Of a DNA stretch of 64,000 nt, positions 1 to 9,519 are shown piece after piece. Location of the stretch: assembly GCA_945929965.1 (NCBI GenBank), contig CAMEOT010000001.1:242140-306139 (forward strand), in the 5' to 3' direction. The notes below the pieces were generated by a model. That model worked only from the letters and a program-made list of their open reading frames with translations, was not told the DNA's origin and searched no databases. The DNA comes from an uncultured Lachnospiraceae bacterium (lineage in GTDB: Bacteria; Bacillota; Clostridia; Lachnospirales; Lachnospiraceae). Position numbers and translations under genes: made by a program. Each line of letters begins with the position of its first letter. Position 1 is the first letter of the stretch.

Positions 1-1754
1 CTCATGGCATCTGGTGTAAAGTACCAGAATCTGTCGGATTCTGCCTGGTTGTAATTGCCATTTACGATCTCATTATCGGGGTAATAATAATACAGTACTG
101 TCCATCCCAGATGTTTCACTCCGTTGGTGACCATCTGCACATCCTCTTCGGGCGTGCCGATCAGGTCCAGGGTCTTGTCAGTCTCTACCTTCTGCTGTTC
201 ATAACTGTCATAGCATTCCCGGTAATTCTGTATTCCCATGCCAAACATTACAAGCAGTAACAGCACAAACAGCAATCGGGCTGACAGCTCCAAGCCCTTC
301 CAGGACCGGTTCTCCAGCTCCGTCACCTGTTCCAGCAGACGGCTGCTGCCGATGACCAGCATCATGATCGCCACTGCACTTAACGGATACAGATATCTCT
401 GTGCCAGCATCGGTGCCATTACAACACTCAGCAGATACGCAAATGCCAGCGTTCCCAGGATCGTGCAGGCACCTACTACCATGGCGTAAGTTTTGTCAGA
501 CCATCTTTTCACTGACGGCTTCTGCAGACGAATACCCTCTTCTCCCATAGAAAACAGGGAAGAATCCGCCACCAGCGTCACTATCAGTAATACTAACAGC
601 AGCGGAAATACGATTACATTCATTCTCCTGCCGCCCATGACGATCTCCAGGCTCTTATCCAGTCCGAGGATCTCCGTCATCCACCAGCCTCCGCTGACAG
701 TCCGAAGACCCGCATAGAGGAAATACAGCCAGGGTGCATAGCCGATGAAAAAAGCTACGATCGCCAGCACACCCTTTTTCCAGATCTTACCACGATATTT
801 GATCCAGACTGCCACTCCGGTGAAAAACATCATAATTCCCACCGCTACCAGTGCATAATAATGCGAATATGCCGCAGCCAGTGCCCACAGCACCATTCCC
901 ACCCAGGTCTTCCTGCTGCCGTCTGCAATAACCCGGTAAGAACAATAGAAACAGCCCATGACGCATAAAAATGCGAGCGCATACATACGCACTTCCAGAT
1001 TATATTCCAGGCACGCCTGTCCCAGTCCGGAAATCGTCAGGAAAAATGCAACAGGCAGCATACCAAAACGCTTCCGCACCACAGTCAGCGCCAGCACCAG
1101 TCCAATGACAAAAGGCACCAGGGATGCCAGATGGAATACCGGAACGCTGAATCCGAACAGTGTTCCGAACAGTTTCAACCAGTAATAATACAGCGGCGGA
1201 TGATTGTCCCAGTAATACATTACCTGAAGGATACCGCCGACGCTCTTATGTGCAGTATTTGCAGAAAAAGCTTCGTCGCCCCACAATACACGGTCGGACA
1301 TCATGCTGAAATTCAGGTACACCATAAAAGCTGTGGCTGCCAGCATCACTGCCGGAGCTATGTATCTGCAGATGATCTTCCATATTTTGCTGTCCACGAT
1401 TTTTCCGAACACCTTCCGGATCTTCTCATGTTTGCCGGCTTTCGCCTCTTCCACGAACAGTTCACAGATGGTATATGCCAGCATGATGCAGATCTCCAGG
1501 ATCAGCACTTTGACTGCATATTCTCTGGATTCGATGAGTTTTCTCCAGATCGTATTGTCATCATTACCGGTCAGGGAAAGCAGCACCCAGGGTCCAAAAA
1601 ACATGATCATCAGGCACGATGCATAACGAAGAACATACCCTCCTTTACTGCCGGTTACTTCTTTCCCGGTGCTTCCGTTATTTTTTAAAACATATTGCCG
1701 CCAGATCCCTAAGGATACCAGAGGCAACAGCAAGGTAATAATGATGGTAAACAT
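1..1754 (-). CDS. GT39/PMT-like membrane glycosyltransferase (C-terminus beyond window)
   Basis: A long open frame runs from an ATG at 1754 off the window edge, giving about 584 visible residues. It is rich in membrane helices. After two or three N-terminal helices it carries the motif WGDEAFS followed by DNHPPLYYYWLK, the acidic/His-Pro-Pro signature of the PMT_2/GT39 (dolichyl-phosphate-mannose and ArnT-like) superfamily, whose members transfer a sugar from a polyprenyl-phosphate donor outside the membrane. A GAGAGG ribosome site precedes the start. It begins 29 bp after the stop of the GH13 gene and is probably co-transcribed with it. Donor and acceptor cannot be told. The family is well supported; the product is incomplete only because the window ends. 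Confidence 0.8.
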   Translation of the reverse strand, partial: MFTIIITLLLPLVSLGIWRQYVLKNNGSTGKEVTGSKGGYVLRYASCLMIMFFGPWVLLSLTGNDDNTIWRKLIESREYAVKVLILEICIMLAYTICELFVEEAKAGKHEKIRKVFGKIVDSKIWKIICRYIAPAVMLAATAFMVYLNFSMMSDRVLWGDEAFSANTAHKSVGGILQVMYYWDNHPPLYYYWLKLFGTLFGFSVPVFHLASLVPFVIGLVLALTVVRKRFGMLPVAFFLTISGLGQACLEYNLEVRMYALAFLCVMGCFYCSYRVIADGSRKTWVGMVLWALAAAYSHYYALVAVGIMMFFTGVAVWIKYRGKIWKKGVLAIVAFFIGYAPWLYFLYAGLRTVSGGWWMTEILGLDKSLEIVMGGRRMNVIVFPLLLVLLIVTLVADSSLFSMGEEGIRLQKPSVKRWSDKTYAMVVGACTILGTLAFAYLLSVVMAPMLAQRYLYPLSAVAIMMLVIGSSRLLEQVTELENRSWKGLELSARLLFVLLLLVMFGMGIQNYRECYDSYEQQKVETDKTLDLIGTPEEDVQMVTNGVKHLGWTVLYYYYPDNEIVNGNYNQAESDRFWYFTPDAM

Positions 1755-1783
1755 CTAAAATCCTCTCTGTCTTTGGTAAATTG

Positions 1784-3886
1784 TTATTCCTGCACGAATT
1801 TCAGGATCGTTGCGGAAGTCTGGGGCATCTCGATCAGGATCTTACCTGCCTTGATCTCATACTCCTCGCCTTCCATACAATATCCGTCATCTCTGGACTG
1901 CAGGATCACTTTCATCTTGCCCGTCTTAGTGGCTCCGATCTCCCATACGTGGATCTCCTTGGTAATCGGATGATAATTATTGTTGATCAGGATCGCACAC
2001 TGTCCCTTGCGATTAAAACGCCCGTAGGAGATGAAGTTATAATCATTCTCCAGCATTTTCAGGGAACCTGTACGCAGTTCCTCGTTCTCACGGCGCAGGC
2101 GGATAATATCCTTGTGAAACGCCAGCAGCACCTGATCCTCATGTCCCCAGGGATAGGTTCTCCGGTTGTCGGGATCCGTGAATCCGCAGACACCCGCTTC
2201 ATCTCCGTAGTAGATCGTCGGTGCGCCCGTCCAGGTCATCTGGATCACAACACCCTCCCGAAACACTGCCTTATTAATGCCCTGCTCTGCAGCCTGGGGG
2301 CCTAAAGTATTGGTACGTCCCACCTTATGGTTCGTTCTCGTCAGGAAACGGGAATGATCATGGTTGGACAGTTCATTCATAGCCACCTGCCAGCTGGGCA
2401 TGGAAAAACTGGAAGTATGATGCCGCATGGCTCCCCAGAAGCTCTCTGCATTACCAAGCAGGTCCTCTCTGTAATCATCGCTGTGCTTCTCCATACCGGT
2501 GAGGAACCAGGTCACAGGCTCCATGAACGCATCGTAGTTCATGACAGTATCCCATTCGTTGCCCTGTAACCAGTCTCTGGTATTACCGTAATGCTCTGCC
2601 AGAATAATAGCCTCCGGATTGGCCTCTTTTACCGCTTTCCGGAATTCCTGCCAGAAATGATGATTGAACTCCTGGCTGTGACCTAAGTCTGCCGCCACAT
2701 CCAGTCTCCAGCCGTCCACATTATAAGGCGGAGATACCCATTTTTTCGCCACATGAAGAACGTAATCCATCAGTTCCTGAGAACCTTCGTAATTCAGCTT
2801 CGGCAGGGTATCATGTCCCCACCATCCGTCATAGGAATTGTTATAGGGCCATGCCGTCTGATTGTGGAAATCAAAATAATTCCGGTAAGGGCTGTCTGCG
2901 CTGACATAAGCACCCTTGTCATAGCCTTCCGCATTCTCGTAGATACGTTCTCTGTCCATCCATTTATTAAAGGATCCGCAGTGGTTGAACACACCGTCCA
3001 ATATGACTCTCATGCCTCTGCGATGCGCCTCTGCCACTACCTGGGCAAACATCTCGTTGCTCGCCTCTAAGTTCGCCTTATTGGTCACGCGATCGATATA
3101 GCGGGAAGCGAAACGGTTCTCCCGCTGTCCATCCGGAAGCAGCTCTCCCTCATCACTGACGATCTTACCCAGATGGGGATCAATATAATCATAGTCCTGA
3201 ATATCGTATTTATGGTTGGACGGGGATACGAACAGAGGGTTAAAATAAATTACCTCAACGCCCAGCTCCTGCAGGTAGTCCATCTTGTCCAATACGCCCT
3301 GCAGGTCTCCTCCGTAGAACTCACGGACATCCATCTGTGCAGGATACCGTCCCCAGTCCTCTACACGGTGCACCGGCTCCCCGATATAGCAGTATTCATT
3401 GGTCAGCACATCATTGGAAGGATCGCCATTACAGAAACGATCGGTATAGATCTGGTACATTACCGCACCTTTTGCCCAGTCGGGAGTATGGAAGCCGGGA
3501 ATGATGATAAAGTCATAATACTCGTTGACCTCCTGCACCAATCCTCTCATATCGAAGATACCTGTGATCCTGCCGGTCTGTACCTCAAAGTAATAGGATA
3601 CCTTCTGATCATCCAGACGCATCACATAAGCATAGTAATCAAAATCATTATTGCTCTCCACTCGTACCATGAGATGCTTCTGTCCACCGCTTACGAGGAA
3701 TATTCTGTCCACGTTGTTCCTGGCGGTACGGAAACGGATCGTCACCTCGGAATATGGTTCCGGCTCTTCCGGGATCACATACTCCGCACTTGTATCCGTA
3801 AAAAGAGCTCTTCTATTAAATACGGGTCTCATGGCAGCAATATACTGCTGATTATATTCTGTTCGACGTAATAGCTCCAGATCCAT
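1784..3886 (-). CDS. GH13 alpha-amylase / neopullulanase-type enzyme
   Basis: A 700-residue GH13 glycosidase without a signal peptide, so probably cytoplasmic and acting on imported malto-oligosaccharides or glycogen. The first ~130 residues resemble the beta-sandwich domain found before neopullulanase catalytic domains. The barrel shows region I (DGVFNH, ~297), region II DGWRLDVAAD with nucleophile Asp396, region III with acid/base Glu431 (AEHYG), and region IV NHDH with Asp510. The LPKLN motif near 361 is the conserved region V typical of the neopullulanase/cyclomaltodextrinase group. The ribosome site is AAAGGAT. The GT39-like gene follows at 29 bp. Exact specificity (alpha-1,4 versus alpha-1,6) cannot be read. 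A second, distinct GH13 enzyme lies at 48861-50579. Confidence 0.9.
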   Translation of the reverse strand: MDLELLRRTEYNQQYIAAMRPVFNRRALFTDTSAEYVIPEEPEPYSEVTIRFRTARNNVDRIFLVSGGQKHLMVRVESNNDFDYYAYVMRLDDQKVSYYFEVQTGRITGIFDMRGLVQEVNEYYDFIIIPGFHTPDWAKGAVMYQIYTDRFCNGDPSNDVLTNEYCYIGEPVHRVEDWGRYPAQMDVREFYGGDLQGVLDKMDYLQELGVEVIYFNPLFVSPSNHKYDIQDYDYIDPHLGKIVSDEGELLPDGQRENRFASRYIDRVTNKANLEASNEMFAQVVAEAHRRGMRVILDGVFNHCGSFNKWMDRERIYENAEGYDKGAYVSADSPYRNYFDFHNQTAWPYNNSYDGWWGHDTLPKLNYEGSQELMDYVLHVAKKWVSPPYNVDGWRLDVAADLGHSQEFNHHFWQEFRKAVKEANPEAIILAEHYGNTRDWLQGNEWDTVMNYDAFMEPVTWFLTGMEKHSDDYREDLLGNAESFWGAMRHHTSSFSMPSWQVAMNELSNHDHSRFLTRTNHKVGRTNTLGPQAAEQGINKAVFREGVVIQMTWTGAPTIYYGDEAGVCGFTDPDNRRTYPWGHEDQVLLAFHKDIIRLRRENEELRTGSLKMLENDYNFISYGRFNRKGQCAILINNNYHPITKEIHVWEIGATKTGKMKVILQSRDDGYCMEGEEYEIKAGKILIEMPQTSATILKFVQE

Positions 3887-4022
3887 AGTATCTATCCTTT
3901 CTGAGACTAATGTCTTACTATCTATATTATGCTCCTGCTATTCTTACCTGTGCAGCACACACATATGTAATTATACCCTTTTTCCCTACATCTGACAACA
4001 GCCTGACTTGTTTTTGAACGGT

Positions 4023-4055
4023 AAAAAGGACAGTCTTGGGAGGACTGTCCTTTTT
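4023..4055 (-). terminator. Intrinsic terminator after ftsH
   Basis: A perfect 13-bp stem (AAAAAGGACAGTC with its complement) closes a short TTGGGAG loop, with the T-tract included in the stem end. It lies downstream of ftsH on the minus strand and upstream of the GH13 gene, so it likely ends the long hup-to-ftsH region. It would work in both directions. Confidence 0.85.
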
Positions 4056-4092
4056 AGAGAAGGTATTTCTTTCTTATGGGGTATAGCAAAAA

Positions 4093-4120
4093 ACTATATA
4101 ATGTATTGGGGGGGTTACAA
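4093..4120 (-). promoter_or_regulatory. Candidate promoter of the GH13 gene with a C7 tract in its spacer
   Basis: On the minus strand TTGTAA (4120-4115) is followed 16 nt later by TATAGT (4098-4093). The spacer begins with seven consecutive C (G on the plus strand, 4108-4114). This is the only promoter-like pair I see in the 379-bp gap between ftsH and the GH13 gene, but the TSS-to-start distance of about 200 nt is long. Homopolymers in spacers can vary by slippage; here that is only a possibility. Confidence 0.35.
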
Positions 4121-4265
4121 GTAGTATAATAGCATGCACTACTATTTTTGACTATTCTCAAAATTCACAAATATTACAAAAATGCATATTCGTTTTTGTT
4201 AATTTTTCACAAAAACAATTTGTACAATACTACCAAATATACGAAACACCCTCGAAAACCTTTTC

Positions 4266-6077
4266 CTATACGAAAAGTGCTTCAAACTCTTCTCTGTTGA
4301 TCTTTTCCTTTTCTAACAGAAGCTTAGCGCAACTGTGAAGTACATTCTCATGTTGCATAATAATGTCTTTTGCCTTGGTATAGCAGTCATCTATGATCCG
4401 CTTGACTTCCTTATCGATCTCACCGGAAATCTCCTCACTGTGAGCCTTGGCATGTGCCAGATCCTTACCGATAAAGACCTCATCATCGTCATCATCATAG
4501 CAGATGACTCCGATATTATCAGACATTCCGTAACGAGTTACCATACGGCGGGCTGTCTTGGTGGCTTTCTTAATGTCACTGGATGCGCCGGTGGTAATAT
4601 CTCCGAAGATGATCTCCTCTGCGATACGTCCGCCCAAAGATACCATGATATCCTGGAGCATACGGCTCTTGGTGGCAAACATCTCATCCTTTTCCGGCAG
4701 AGGCATGGTGTAACCGGCTGCCCCTACGCCGGTAGGAATAATGGATACGGTGTAGACAGGTCCCACATCCGGCAGCACATGGAACAGGATGGCATGACCT
4801 GCTTCGTGATATGCCGTAATCTTCTTCTCCTTGTCGGAAATAATGCGGCTCTTCTTCTCCGCACCGATTCCTACTTTGACAAACGCCCTCTTAACATCTT
4901 TATTCGCGATAAAAGAGCGATTCTCCTTCGCTGCGATAATCGCTGCTTCGTTCAACAAATTCTCCAGATCCGCTCCGGTAAATCCTGCGGTAGTCTGTGC
5001 GAGCTGTTGTAGATTTACATCATCTCCTAAGGGCTTATTCTTCGCATGTACCTTCAGTATTTCTTCTCTTCCGCCCACATCCGGAGTCCCTACCGCTACC
5101 TTACGGTCAAATCGTCCGGGACGTAAAATCGCGGGATCGAGAATATCCACACGGTTCGTAGCTGCCATGACAATAATGCCTTCGTTGACACCGAAACCAT
5201 CCATCTCTACCAGTAACTGGTTCAGGGTCTGCTCTCTCTCATCGTGTCCGCCACCCATACCGGTACCACGGCGTCTTGCCACGGCATCGATCTCATCGAT
5301 GAACACGATACAGGGTGCATTGTGCTTCGCTTCTTCAAACAGATCACGCACACGGGATGCACCGACACCGACGAACATTTCCACGAAATCAGAACCTGAG
5401 ATGCTGAAAAAAGGTACTCCGGCTTCTCCTGCCACGGCTTTCGCCAGCAGTGTCTTACCGGTTCCGGGAGGTCCCTCCAGCAGAACACCCTTGGGTATTC
5501 TCGCACCGACACCGGTGTATTTTCCGGGTTCTTTCAGGAAATCAACAATTTCCTCCAGTTCCTCTTTTTCCTCCTTCAGACCGGCTACCTGTGCAAAAGT
5601 GACGTTCTTGTCACCCATGGACATTTTGGCCCGGCTCTTGCCAAAGTTCATCATTTTACCGTTACCGCCACCGGCCTGCTGGGCATTCATCATCATGAAA
5701 AGGAATACACCCACAGCCAGTACTACCAGCATCGGCAGCATATAAGTAAGGAACCAGTTCTCTCTCTCAATGTCATTCACTACGGGGTCAAATCCGTACT
5801 CGCGGACCAGTGTCTCCAGCTCGGTGATATCCGTAGCATACAGCTTATGATTCAGTCCGTTCTTCATCTGGATCTCCAGATAGCCGGTAGGGGCTTCTCC
5901 ATTAGGCTGTATTACGATCTCCGATACATTTCCGGCATCCAGATCCGCGATAAATTCTGCTCTGGTATATTCCTCTTCCCGACCGCTCAACAGATTGAGC
6001 CCTACGATCACCATGACCAGAAGTATGATAAATATAAAATATGAGTTAATTGTTCTGCCGTTTTGTTTCAACTTCAC
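4266..6077 (-). CDS. ftsH: ATP-dependent zinc metalloprotease FtsH
   Basis: A 603-residue AAA+ membrane protease that degrades misfolded or regulatory membrane and cytosolic proteins. Two N-terminal membrane helices (about 11-30 and 111-130) bracket an extracytoplasmic domain. The AAA module has Walker A GPPGTGKT (202-209), Walker B VFIDEID (258-264) and the second region of homology ending LRPGRFDR. The zinc site is HEAGH (424-428). Start is GTG at 6077 with GGAGG just upstream. Length is slightly short of the ~640 residues common in the family, with a short C-terminal tail. It closes the tilS-hpt-ftsH run, a conserved Firmicutes order, 24 bp after hpt. Confidence 0.97.
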   Translation of the reverse strand: MKLKQNGRTINSYFIFIILLVMVIVGLNLLSGREEEYTRAEFIADLDAGNVSEIVIQPNGEAPTGYLEIQMKNGLNHKLYATDITELETLVREYGFDPVVNDIERENWFLTYMLPMLVVLAVGVFLFMMMNAQQAGGGNGKMMNFGKSRAKMSMGDKNVTFAQVAGLKEEKEELEEIVDFLKEPGKYTGVGARIPKGVLLEGPPGTGKTLLAKAVAGEAGVPFFSISGSDFVEMFVGVGASRVRDLFEEAKHNAPCIVFIDEIDAVARRRGTGMGGGHDEREQTLNQLLVEMDGFGVNEGIIVMAATNRVDILDPAILRPGRFDRKVAVGTPDVGGREEILKVHAKNKPLGDDVNLQQLAQTTAGFTGADLENLLNEAAIIAAKENRSFIANKDVKRAFVKVGIGAEKKSRIISDKEKKITAYHEAGHAILFHVLPDVGPVYTVSIIPTGVGAAGYTMPLPEKDEMFATKSRMLQDIMVSLGGRIAEEIIFGDITTGASSDIKKATKTARRMVTRYGMSDNIGVICYDDDDDEVFIGKDLAHAKAHSEEISGEIDKEVKRIIDDCYTKAKDIIMQHENVLHSCAKLLLEKEKINREEFEALFV

Positions 6078-6101
6078 GGGCCTCCTGCATCTTCGTATTG
6101 C

Positions 6102-6626
6102 TTAATCGAATTCTACCACACCGATGTAAGGCAGATTACGATATCTCTGATCATAATCCAGACCGTAGCCCACTACGAATTCATCGGGAATATTAAATCC
6201 GGTATAATCTACATGAACATCGATGACTCTTCTCTCCGGCTTATCCAACAGGGTGCACAGACGTAAGGAAGCCGGTCCTCTGTCACGAAGCATCTCTAAC
6301 AGATAGCTTAGGGTTCTGCCACTGTCTACGATATCCTCTACTACGATAACGTCCTTATCCTTCAGGGATTCATCCAGGTCTTTTACGATCTTTACCACAC
6401 CGCTGGACTTGGTGTCGCTGCCATAGCTGGATACAGACATGAAATCCAGAGATACGGGAACGGTGATACGTTTTGCCAGTTCACACATGAAGAAGCTGCC
6501 GCCCTTCAATACGCATACAAGGTGTACCTGCTTACCCGCATAGTCCTTGCTGATCTGTTCTCCGATCTCCTGAATTCTCTTATCTACTTCCTCTTCTGTC
6601 AACAGTACTCTGATATGTTCTGCCAT
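6102..6626 (-). CDS. hpt: Hypoxanthine phosphoribosyltransferase
   Basis: 174 residues, the usual length for the family. It makes IMP (and often GMP) from the free base and PRPP in purine salvage. The PRPP-binding loop VVEDIVDSGRTL is present, as are the N-terminal LLTEEEVDKRI stretch and the flexible-loop SSYGS. It sits between tilS (20-bp gap) and ftsH (24-bp gap), the standard order in Bacillus and Clostridia, and is surely in the same transcript. The ribosome site is weak (purine-rich, no clear GGAGG), which may suit coupling to tilS. Confidence 0.96.
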   Translation of the reverse strand: MAEHIRVLLTEEEVDKRIQEIGEQISKDYAGKQVHLVCVLKGGSFFMCELAKRITVPVSLDFMSVSSYGSDTKSSGVVKIVKDLDESLKDKDVIVVEDIVDSGRTLSYLLEMLRDRGPASLRLCTLLDKPERRVIDVHVDYTGFNIPDEFVVGYGLDYDQRYRNLPYIGVVEFD

Positions 6627-6646
6627 TTTCTTTTGTCTCTTCGCTC

Positions 6647-8161
6647 TTAGGCGAACTCCTTTCTTATTAATTGTACCTTTAAAATACGTTTTGTATTCTC
6701 CGTAACTTTATAATATTCGCTGATGCGATACCCCATGACCCACAGCACATGATCTTCCTCCGCCAGGATCGGCAGTCTGTCACGTTCCTCCCGTGGAATT
6801 TTCTGATCGACAAAATAGCTTTTTAATGATTTACGGATCATTCCTCCTCTGCCGTCTGCAATGGTCAGATAGTCTCCTGTCTGCCTTGTACGTATCGTCG
6901 GACATTTTTTTATTTTATCATAATCAAACCATTTCGTATACTGATTTGTGGGAACTTCTTGGTTTTTTTCAGATTCAGGGGGCACCTCACACACAGAATA
7001 TTCCAGTGTGCCCAGGGCACATTCCACTGTTTTCATCTGTCCGGGAACCATATCCTTATCCCGCTGCTGCCAGAGCGGCATCGCAACAGCAGTCTGCATG
7101 CCGCTGTCCGTTTCTTTCGTTGTCTGACTCGTCTGTATCGCCAGGATGACCTGTTCATATTGCCGCCTGCCGCGGATTCCGAAGGGAAGACAGATCGTCC
7201 GGTTTCCTTCCTGCGTAAACAATGTCAGAAGTTCCGCAATATGCTGATAGGTGATGTCTTTCTGCCCGGGGGAAAGTCTTTTTACCTCTTCATACAACAG
7301 TCTTTTACGGATCACCGGATGCAGCGTCAGAAAAGGTTCCACCGCGATATACACCTCTTGTGCCCGGCTGCTCACATCCGGCTGTAGCGCACTGCCCGGA
7401 GCCTTTATGCTCCGTATGCATCTGTTCACTGCCTCCGCCGTCTGAAGCTTTAGATATTCTTCCGTCTCCGCCAGCAGCTCCGCTGTCTGGTTCATATGTG
7501 TCACGCAGCCCCGCGCAATATTCTGCTCCGCATAGGGTAAAATATGATGCCGGATCCGGTTCCTGGTGTAATCGTCCTCATCGTTGGTAGCATCCTTACA
7601 GTAGAAAATTCCCTGCTGTGTTAAAAAATCCTCGATCTCACATCTCTCGAGACACAGGATCGGTCGTATGATGTTATCCCGCACCGGCAGTATGCTCGCC
7701 AGTCCCCGGATTCCACTGCCCCGAAACAGATGAAACAGCTGGGTTTCGCTGCGGTCGTTGCTGTTGTGCGCCACAGCGATCTTCGTGGCTCCCCAGTCCT
7801 GCGCCGCCTGTTCAAAGGCTTCATACCTCGTTCTGCGTCCGGCTTCCTCCTCGGAGATTTTCTCCCGTCCGGCTCTGTCCCGTACATCCGTCCGGGTCAG
7901 GAAATAGGGGATTTTTCTCTCCTCGCAGAGCTTCTCGACATACCGGGCATCCTCTCCTGCCTCGGCACGGATCCCGTGATTCACATGTACCACAGCAATA
8001 TCGATCGGACATATTTTCTGCCATTCCAGCAACAAAAATAAGAGGCAAACCGAGTCTGCCCCTCCGGAGACGCCTGCCACCACACGATCGTGCGCCTGCA
8101 GCATACGGTGTTCTCTGATATATGCAAATACTTTTTCTCGCGTATCCTTCCATGTATTCAT
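6647..8161 (-). CDS. tilS: tRNA(Ile)-lysidine synthase
   Basis: 504 residues. It converts cytidine 34 of the CAU-anticodon tRNA-Ile to lysidine so that AUA is read as isoleucine; it is essential. The N-terminal PP-loop ATPase motif SGGADS is at about residues 30-35 (VAGVSGGADSVCLL). The middle holds the substrate-binding region with HNSNDRSETQLFHLFRGSGIRGL, a typical TilS stretch. The C-terminal TilS domain (IRKSLKSYFVDQKIPREERDRLPIL) is complete. Start ATG at 8161 has only a modest AGGATAGAG ribosome site. It precedes hpt in the conserved cluster and follows the spoIIE-like gene by 43 bp. Confidence 0.96.
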   Translation of the reverse strand: MNTWKDTREKVFAYIREHRMLQAHDRVVAGVSGGADSVCLLFLLLEWQKICPIDIAVVHVNHGIRAEAGEDARYVEKLCEERKIPYFLTRTDVRDRAGREKISEEEAGRRTRYEAFEQAAQDWGATKIAVAHNSNDRSETQLFHLFRGSGIRGLASILPVRDNIIRPILCLERCEIEDFLTQQGIFYCKDATNDEDDYTRNRIRHHILPYAEQNIARGCVTHMNQTAELLAETEEYLKLQTAEAVNRCIRSIKAPGSALQPDVSSRAQEVYIAVEPFLTLHPVIRKRLLYEEVKRLSPGQKDITYQHIAELLTLFTQEGNRTICLPFGIRGRRQYEQVILAIQTSQTTKETDSGMQTAVAMPLWQQRDKDMVPGQMKTVECALGTLEYSVCEVPPESEKNQEVPTNQYTKWFDYDKIKKCPTIRTRQTGDYLTIADGRGGMIRKSLKSYFVDQKIPREERDRLPILAEEDHVLWVMGYRISEYYKVTENTKRILKVQLIRKEFA

Positions 8162-8204
8162 GTTTTTACTCTATCCTAATTATGCGGAAAAATCAAGGCA
8201 GCAA

Positions 8205-9389
8205 TCACGCATTCTCCCACAAGCACAGCACAAACACTGTCATATCATCCCGGATCCTGCCTCCGCAGCTACATATGGCATAAGAAAGTATCTTCTCTGC
8301 GATCTCCTGGGGATTCTGTTCTTCCAGCATATCGATCCTATTTCGCATACGCTCCTCACAGTCATCTTCCAGTGCATCCAGCACGCCGTCCGTCATCATG
8401 ACTAACATTTCTCCCGGTTTCAGCATCCGCACGTTCCGCTCAGTCTGTGCCTTCTGAAATATACCAAGAGGCAGACTGTCTCCGCCGATGTATTCCGTGC
8501 CACTGCTTCCCTTGATAAAAGTAGCCACTCCGCCCACCTTACAGATCTCACATTCTCCGGTATACAGATCCAGACTGCAGATATCCACAGTAGGATGATC
8601 CCCCTCTTCGTTTTGGGCATATAATGCGGAATTCAACATATTTACAGAAGTTTCCGTATCGAATCCGGCTTCCAGCATTTTCTCCATGAGATCCAATACT
8701 CTGCCACTTCCCCGGCCGGCATCCTCCCCTGCGCCGGTGCCGTCCGACAATAGCAATATCAGCCTGCCCTTTTCCGACTCCAGCATCGTATACTGATCGC
8801 CTGAGATTTTCTCTCCCTCTTTCAGTGCCCGGCTCACACCGGTGAGGGCTACATATCCCGGTTCCTCTGTGAACAGGAAGCAATGGGGCTCCTTTTCGAT
8901 CAGATAGGGACTCCCCGGCGATGGCTGCAGCCGCTTCCCCAGCAGTACTGTCAGCATATCCGCTGCCTGCGAAGCTTTGCATCCGGATCGTTCCGTGGAA
9001 AGTGTCATACTGATGCCTCCCTGTATGCTCTTTTTCCGGACATAACATAATTCTCTTGCCTGGATTCCCTCACTACCAAACGCCTGCGTCAGACTTTTTC
9101 TTTTTTTCTCTTCTAACGGAAGGTAGACCAATTCCTCTCCGGCGACTCGTTCCATGATCCGGGCCACGGTCTGTAAATGATCTCCCATGATCTGACGACT
9201 CTGCTGAAGCATGTATTTTTCCAGAATACTCTGTCTGTCATCCCCGACAATCCCCACTTCCTCACAAAAACTTTTCCCCAATTCTTCAAAGCTTTCCGCA
9301 TATCCCAATAATCTCTGCCTGCAGAGCATGGACACCTGTGCACACTGTTCCTGTCTCGGATTTCTCTGTTCCTTTTTCCCTATAACCAT
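8205..9389 (-). CDS. spoIIE: SpoIIE-type PP2C serine phosphatase lacking the membrane domain
   Basis: About 394 residues from the ATG at 9389. The frame can be extended to a GTG at 9413, but AAAGGGG lies 7 nt before 9389, and a TATAAT at 9415-9420 would place transcription start inside the longer form, so 9389 is chosen. The C-terminal half has PP2C/SpoIIE metal-site motifs: LLSDGTGAGEDA, MMTDGVLDAL and the final DDMTV. The N-terminus (RLLGYAESFEELGKSF) corresponds to the linker that follows the ten membrane helices in ordinary ~800-residue SpoIIE. No membrane segment is present, and the preceding gene is divIC with its own terminator. SpoIIE dephosphorylates SpoIIAA to activate sigma-F and helps at the polar septum; this form would be soluble. 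Confidence 0.85.
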   Translation of the reverse strand: MVIGKKEQRNPRQEQCAQVSMLCRQRLLGYAESFEELGKSFCEEVGIVGDDRQSILEKYMLQQSRQIMGDHLQTVARIMERVAGEELVYLPLEEKKRKSLTQAFGSEGIQARELCYVRKKSIQGGISMTLSTERSGCKASQAADMLTVLLGKRLQPSPGSPYLIEKEPHCFLFTEEPGYVALTGVSRALKEGEKISGDQYTMLESEKGRLILLLSDGTGAGEDAGRGSGRVLDLMEKMLEAGFDTETSVNMLNSALYAQNEEGDHPTVDICSLDLYTGECEICKVGGVATFIKGSSGTEYIGGDSLPLGIFQKAQTERNVRMLKPGEMLVMMTDGVLDALEDDCEERMRNRIDMLEEQNPQEIAEKILSYAICSCGGRIRDDMTVFVLCLWENA

Positions 9390-9414
9390 GATCCTTCCCC
9401 TTTCTGTCTTCACG

Positions 9415-9484
9415 ATTATAGGACGATCGTTTTTTTCTTTTTGTCAAATTTAAGGATCCGGGTACTTCATTTTTTGCGACAAAA
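9415..9484 (-). promoter_or_regulatory. Spo0A-type promoter of the spoIIE-like gene (21-bp spacer, 0A-box-like sites)
   Basis: On the minus strand TTGACA (9447-9442) and TATAAT (9420-9415), both perfect, are separated by 21 bp instead of 17. In Bacillus subtilis the spoIIE and spoIIG promoters have such 21-22 bp spacing and need Spo0A~P. A 0A-box-like TTTGACAAA overlaps the -35, and TTTTGTCGCAAA (9484-9473; TGTCGCA against TGTCGAA) lies about 30 bp upstream. The elements are read directly; Spo0A control is inferred. Confidence 0.6.
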
Positions 9485-9519
9485 AAAGCAGGTCAACTTA
9501 AGAAAAAGTCTCCCTGCTT
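9481..9519 (-). terminator. Intrinsic terminator after divIC
   Basis: The stem AAGCAGG...CCTGCTT with a 20-nt loop is followed by TTTTT on the minus strand. It overlaps the divIC stop codon and separates divIC from the spoIIE-like gene, which has its own promoter beyond it. The long loop makes it weaker than most terminators here. Confidence 0.6.
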
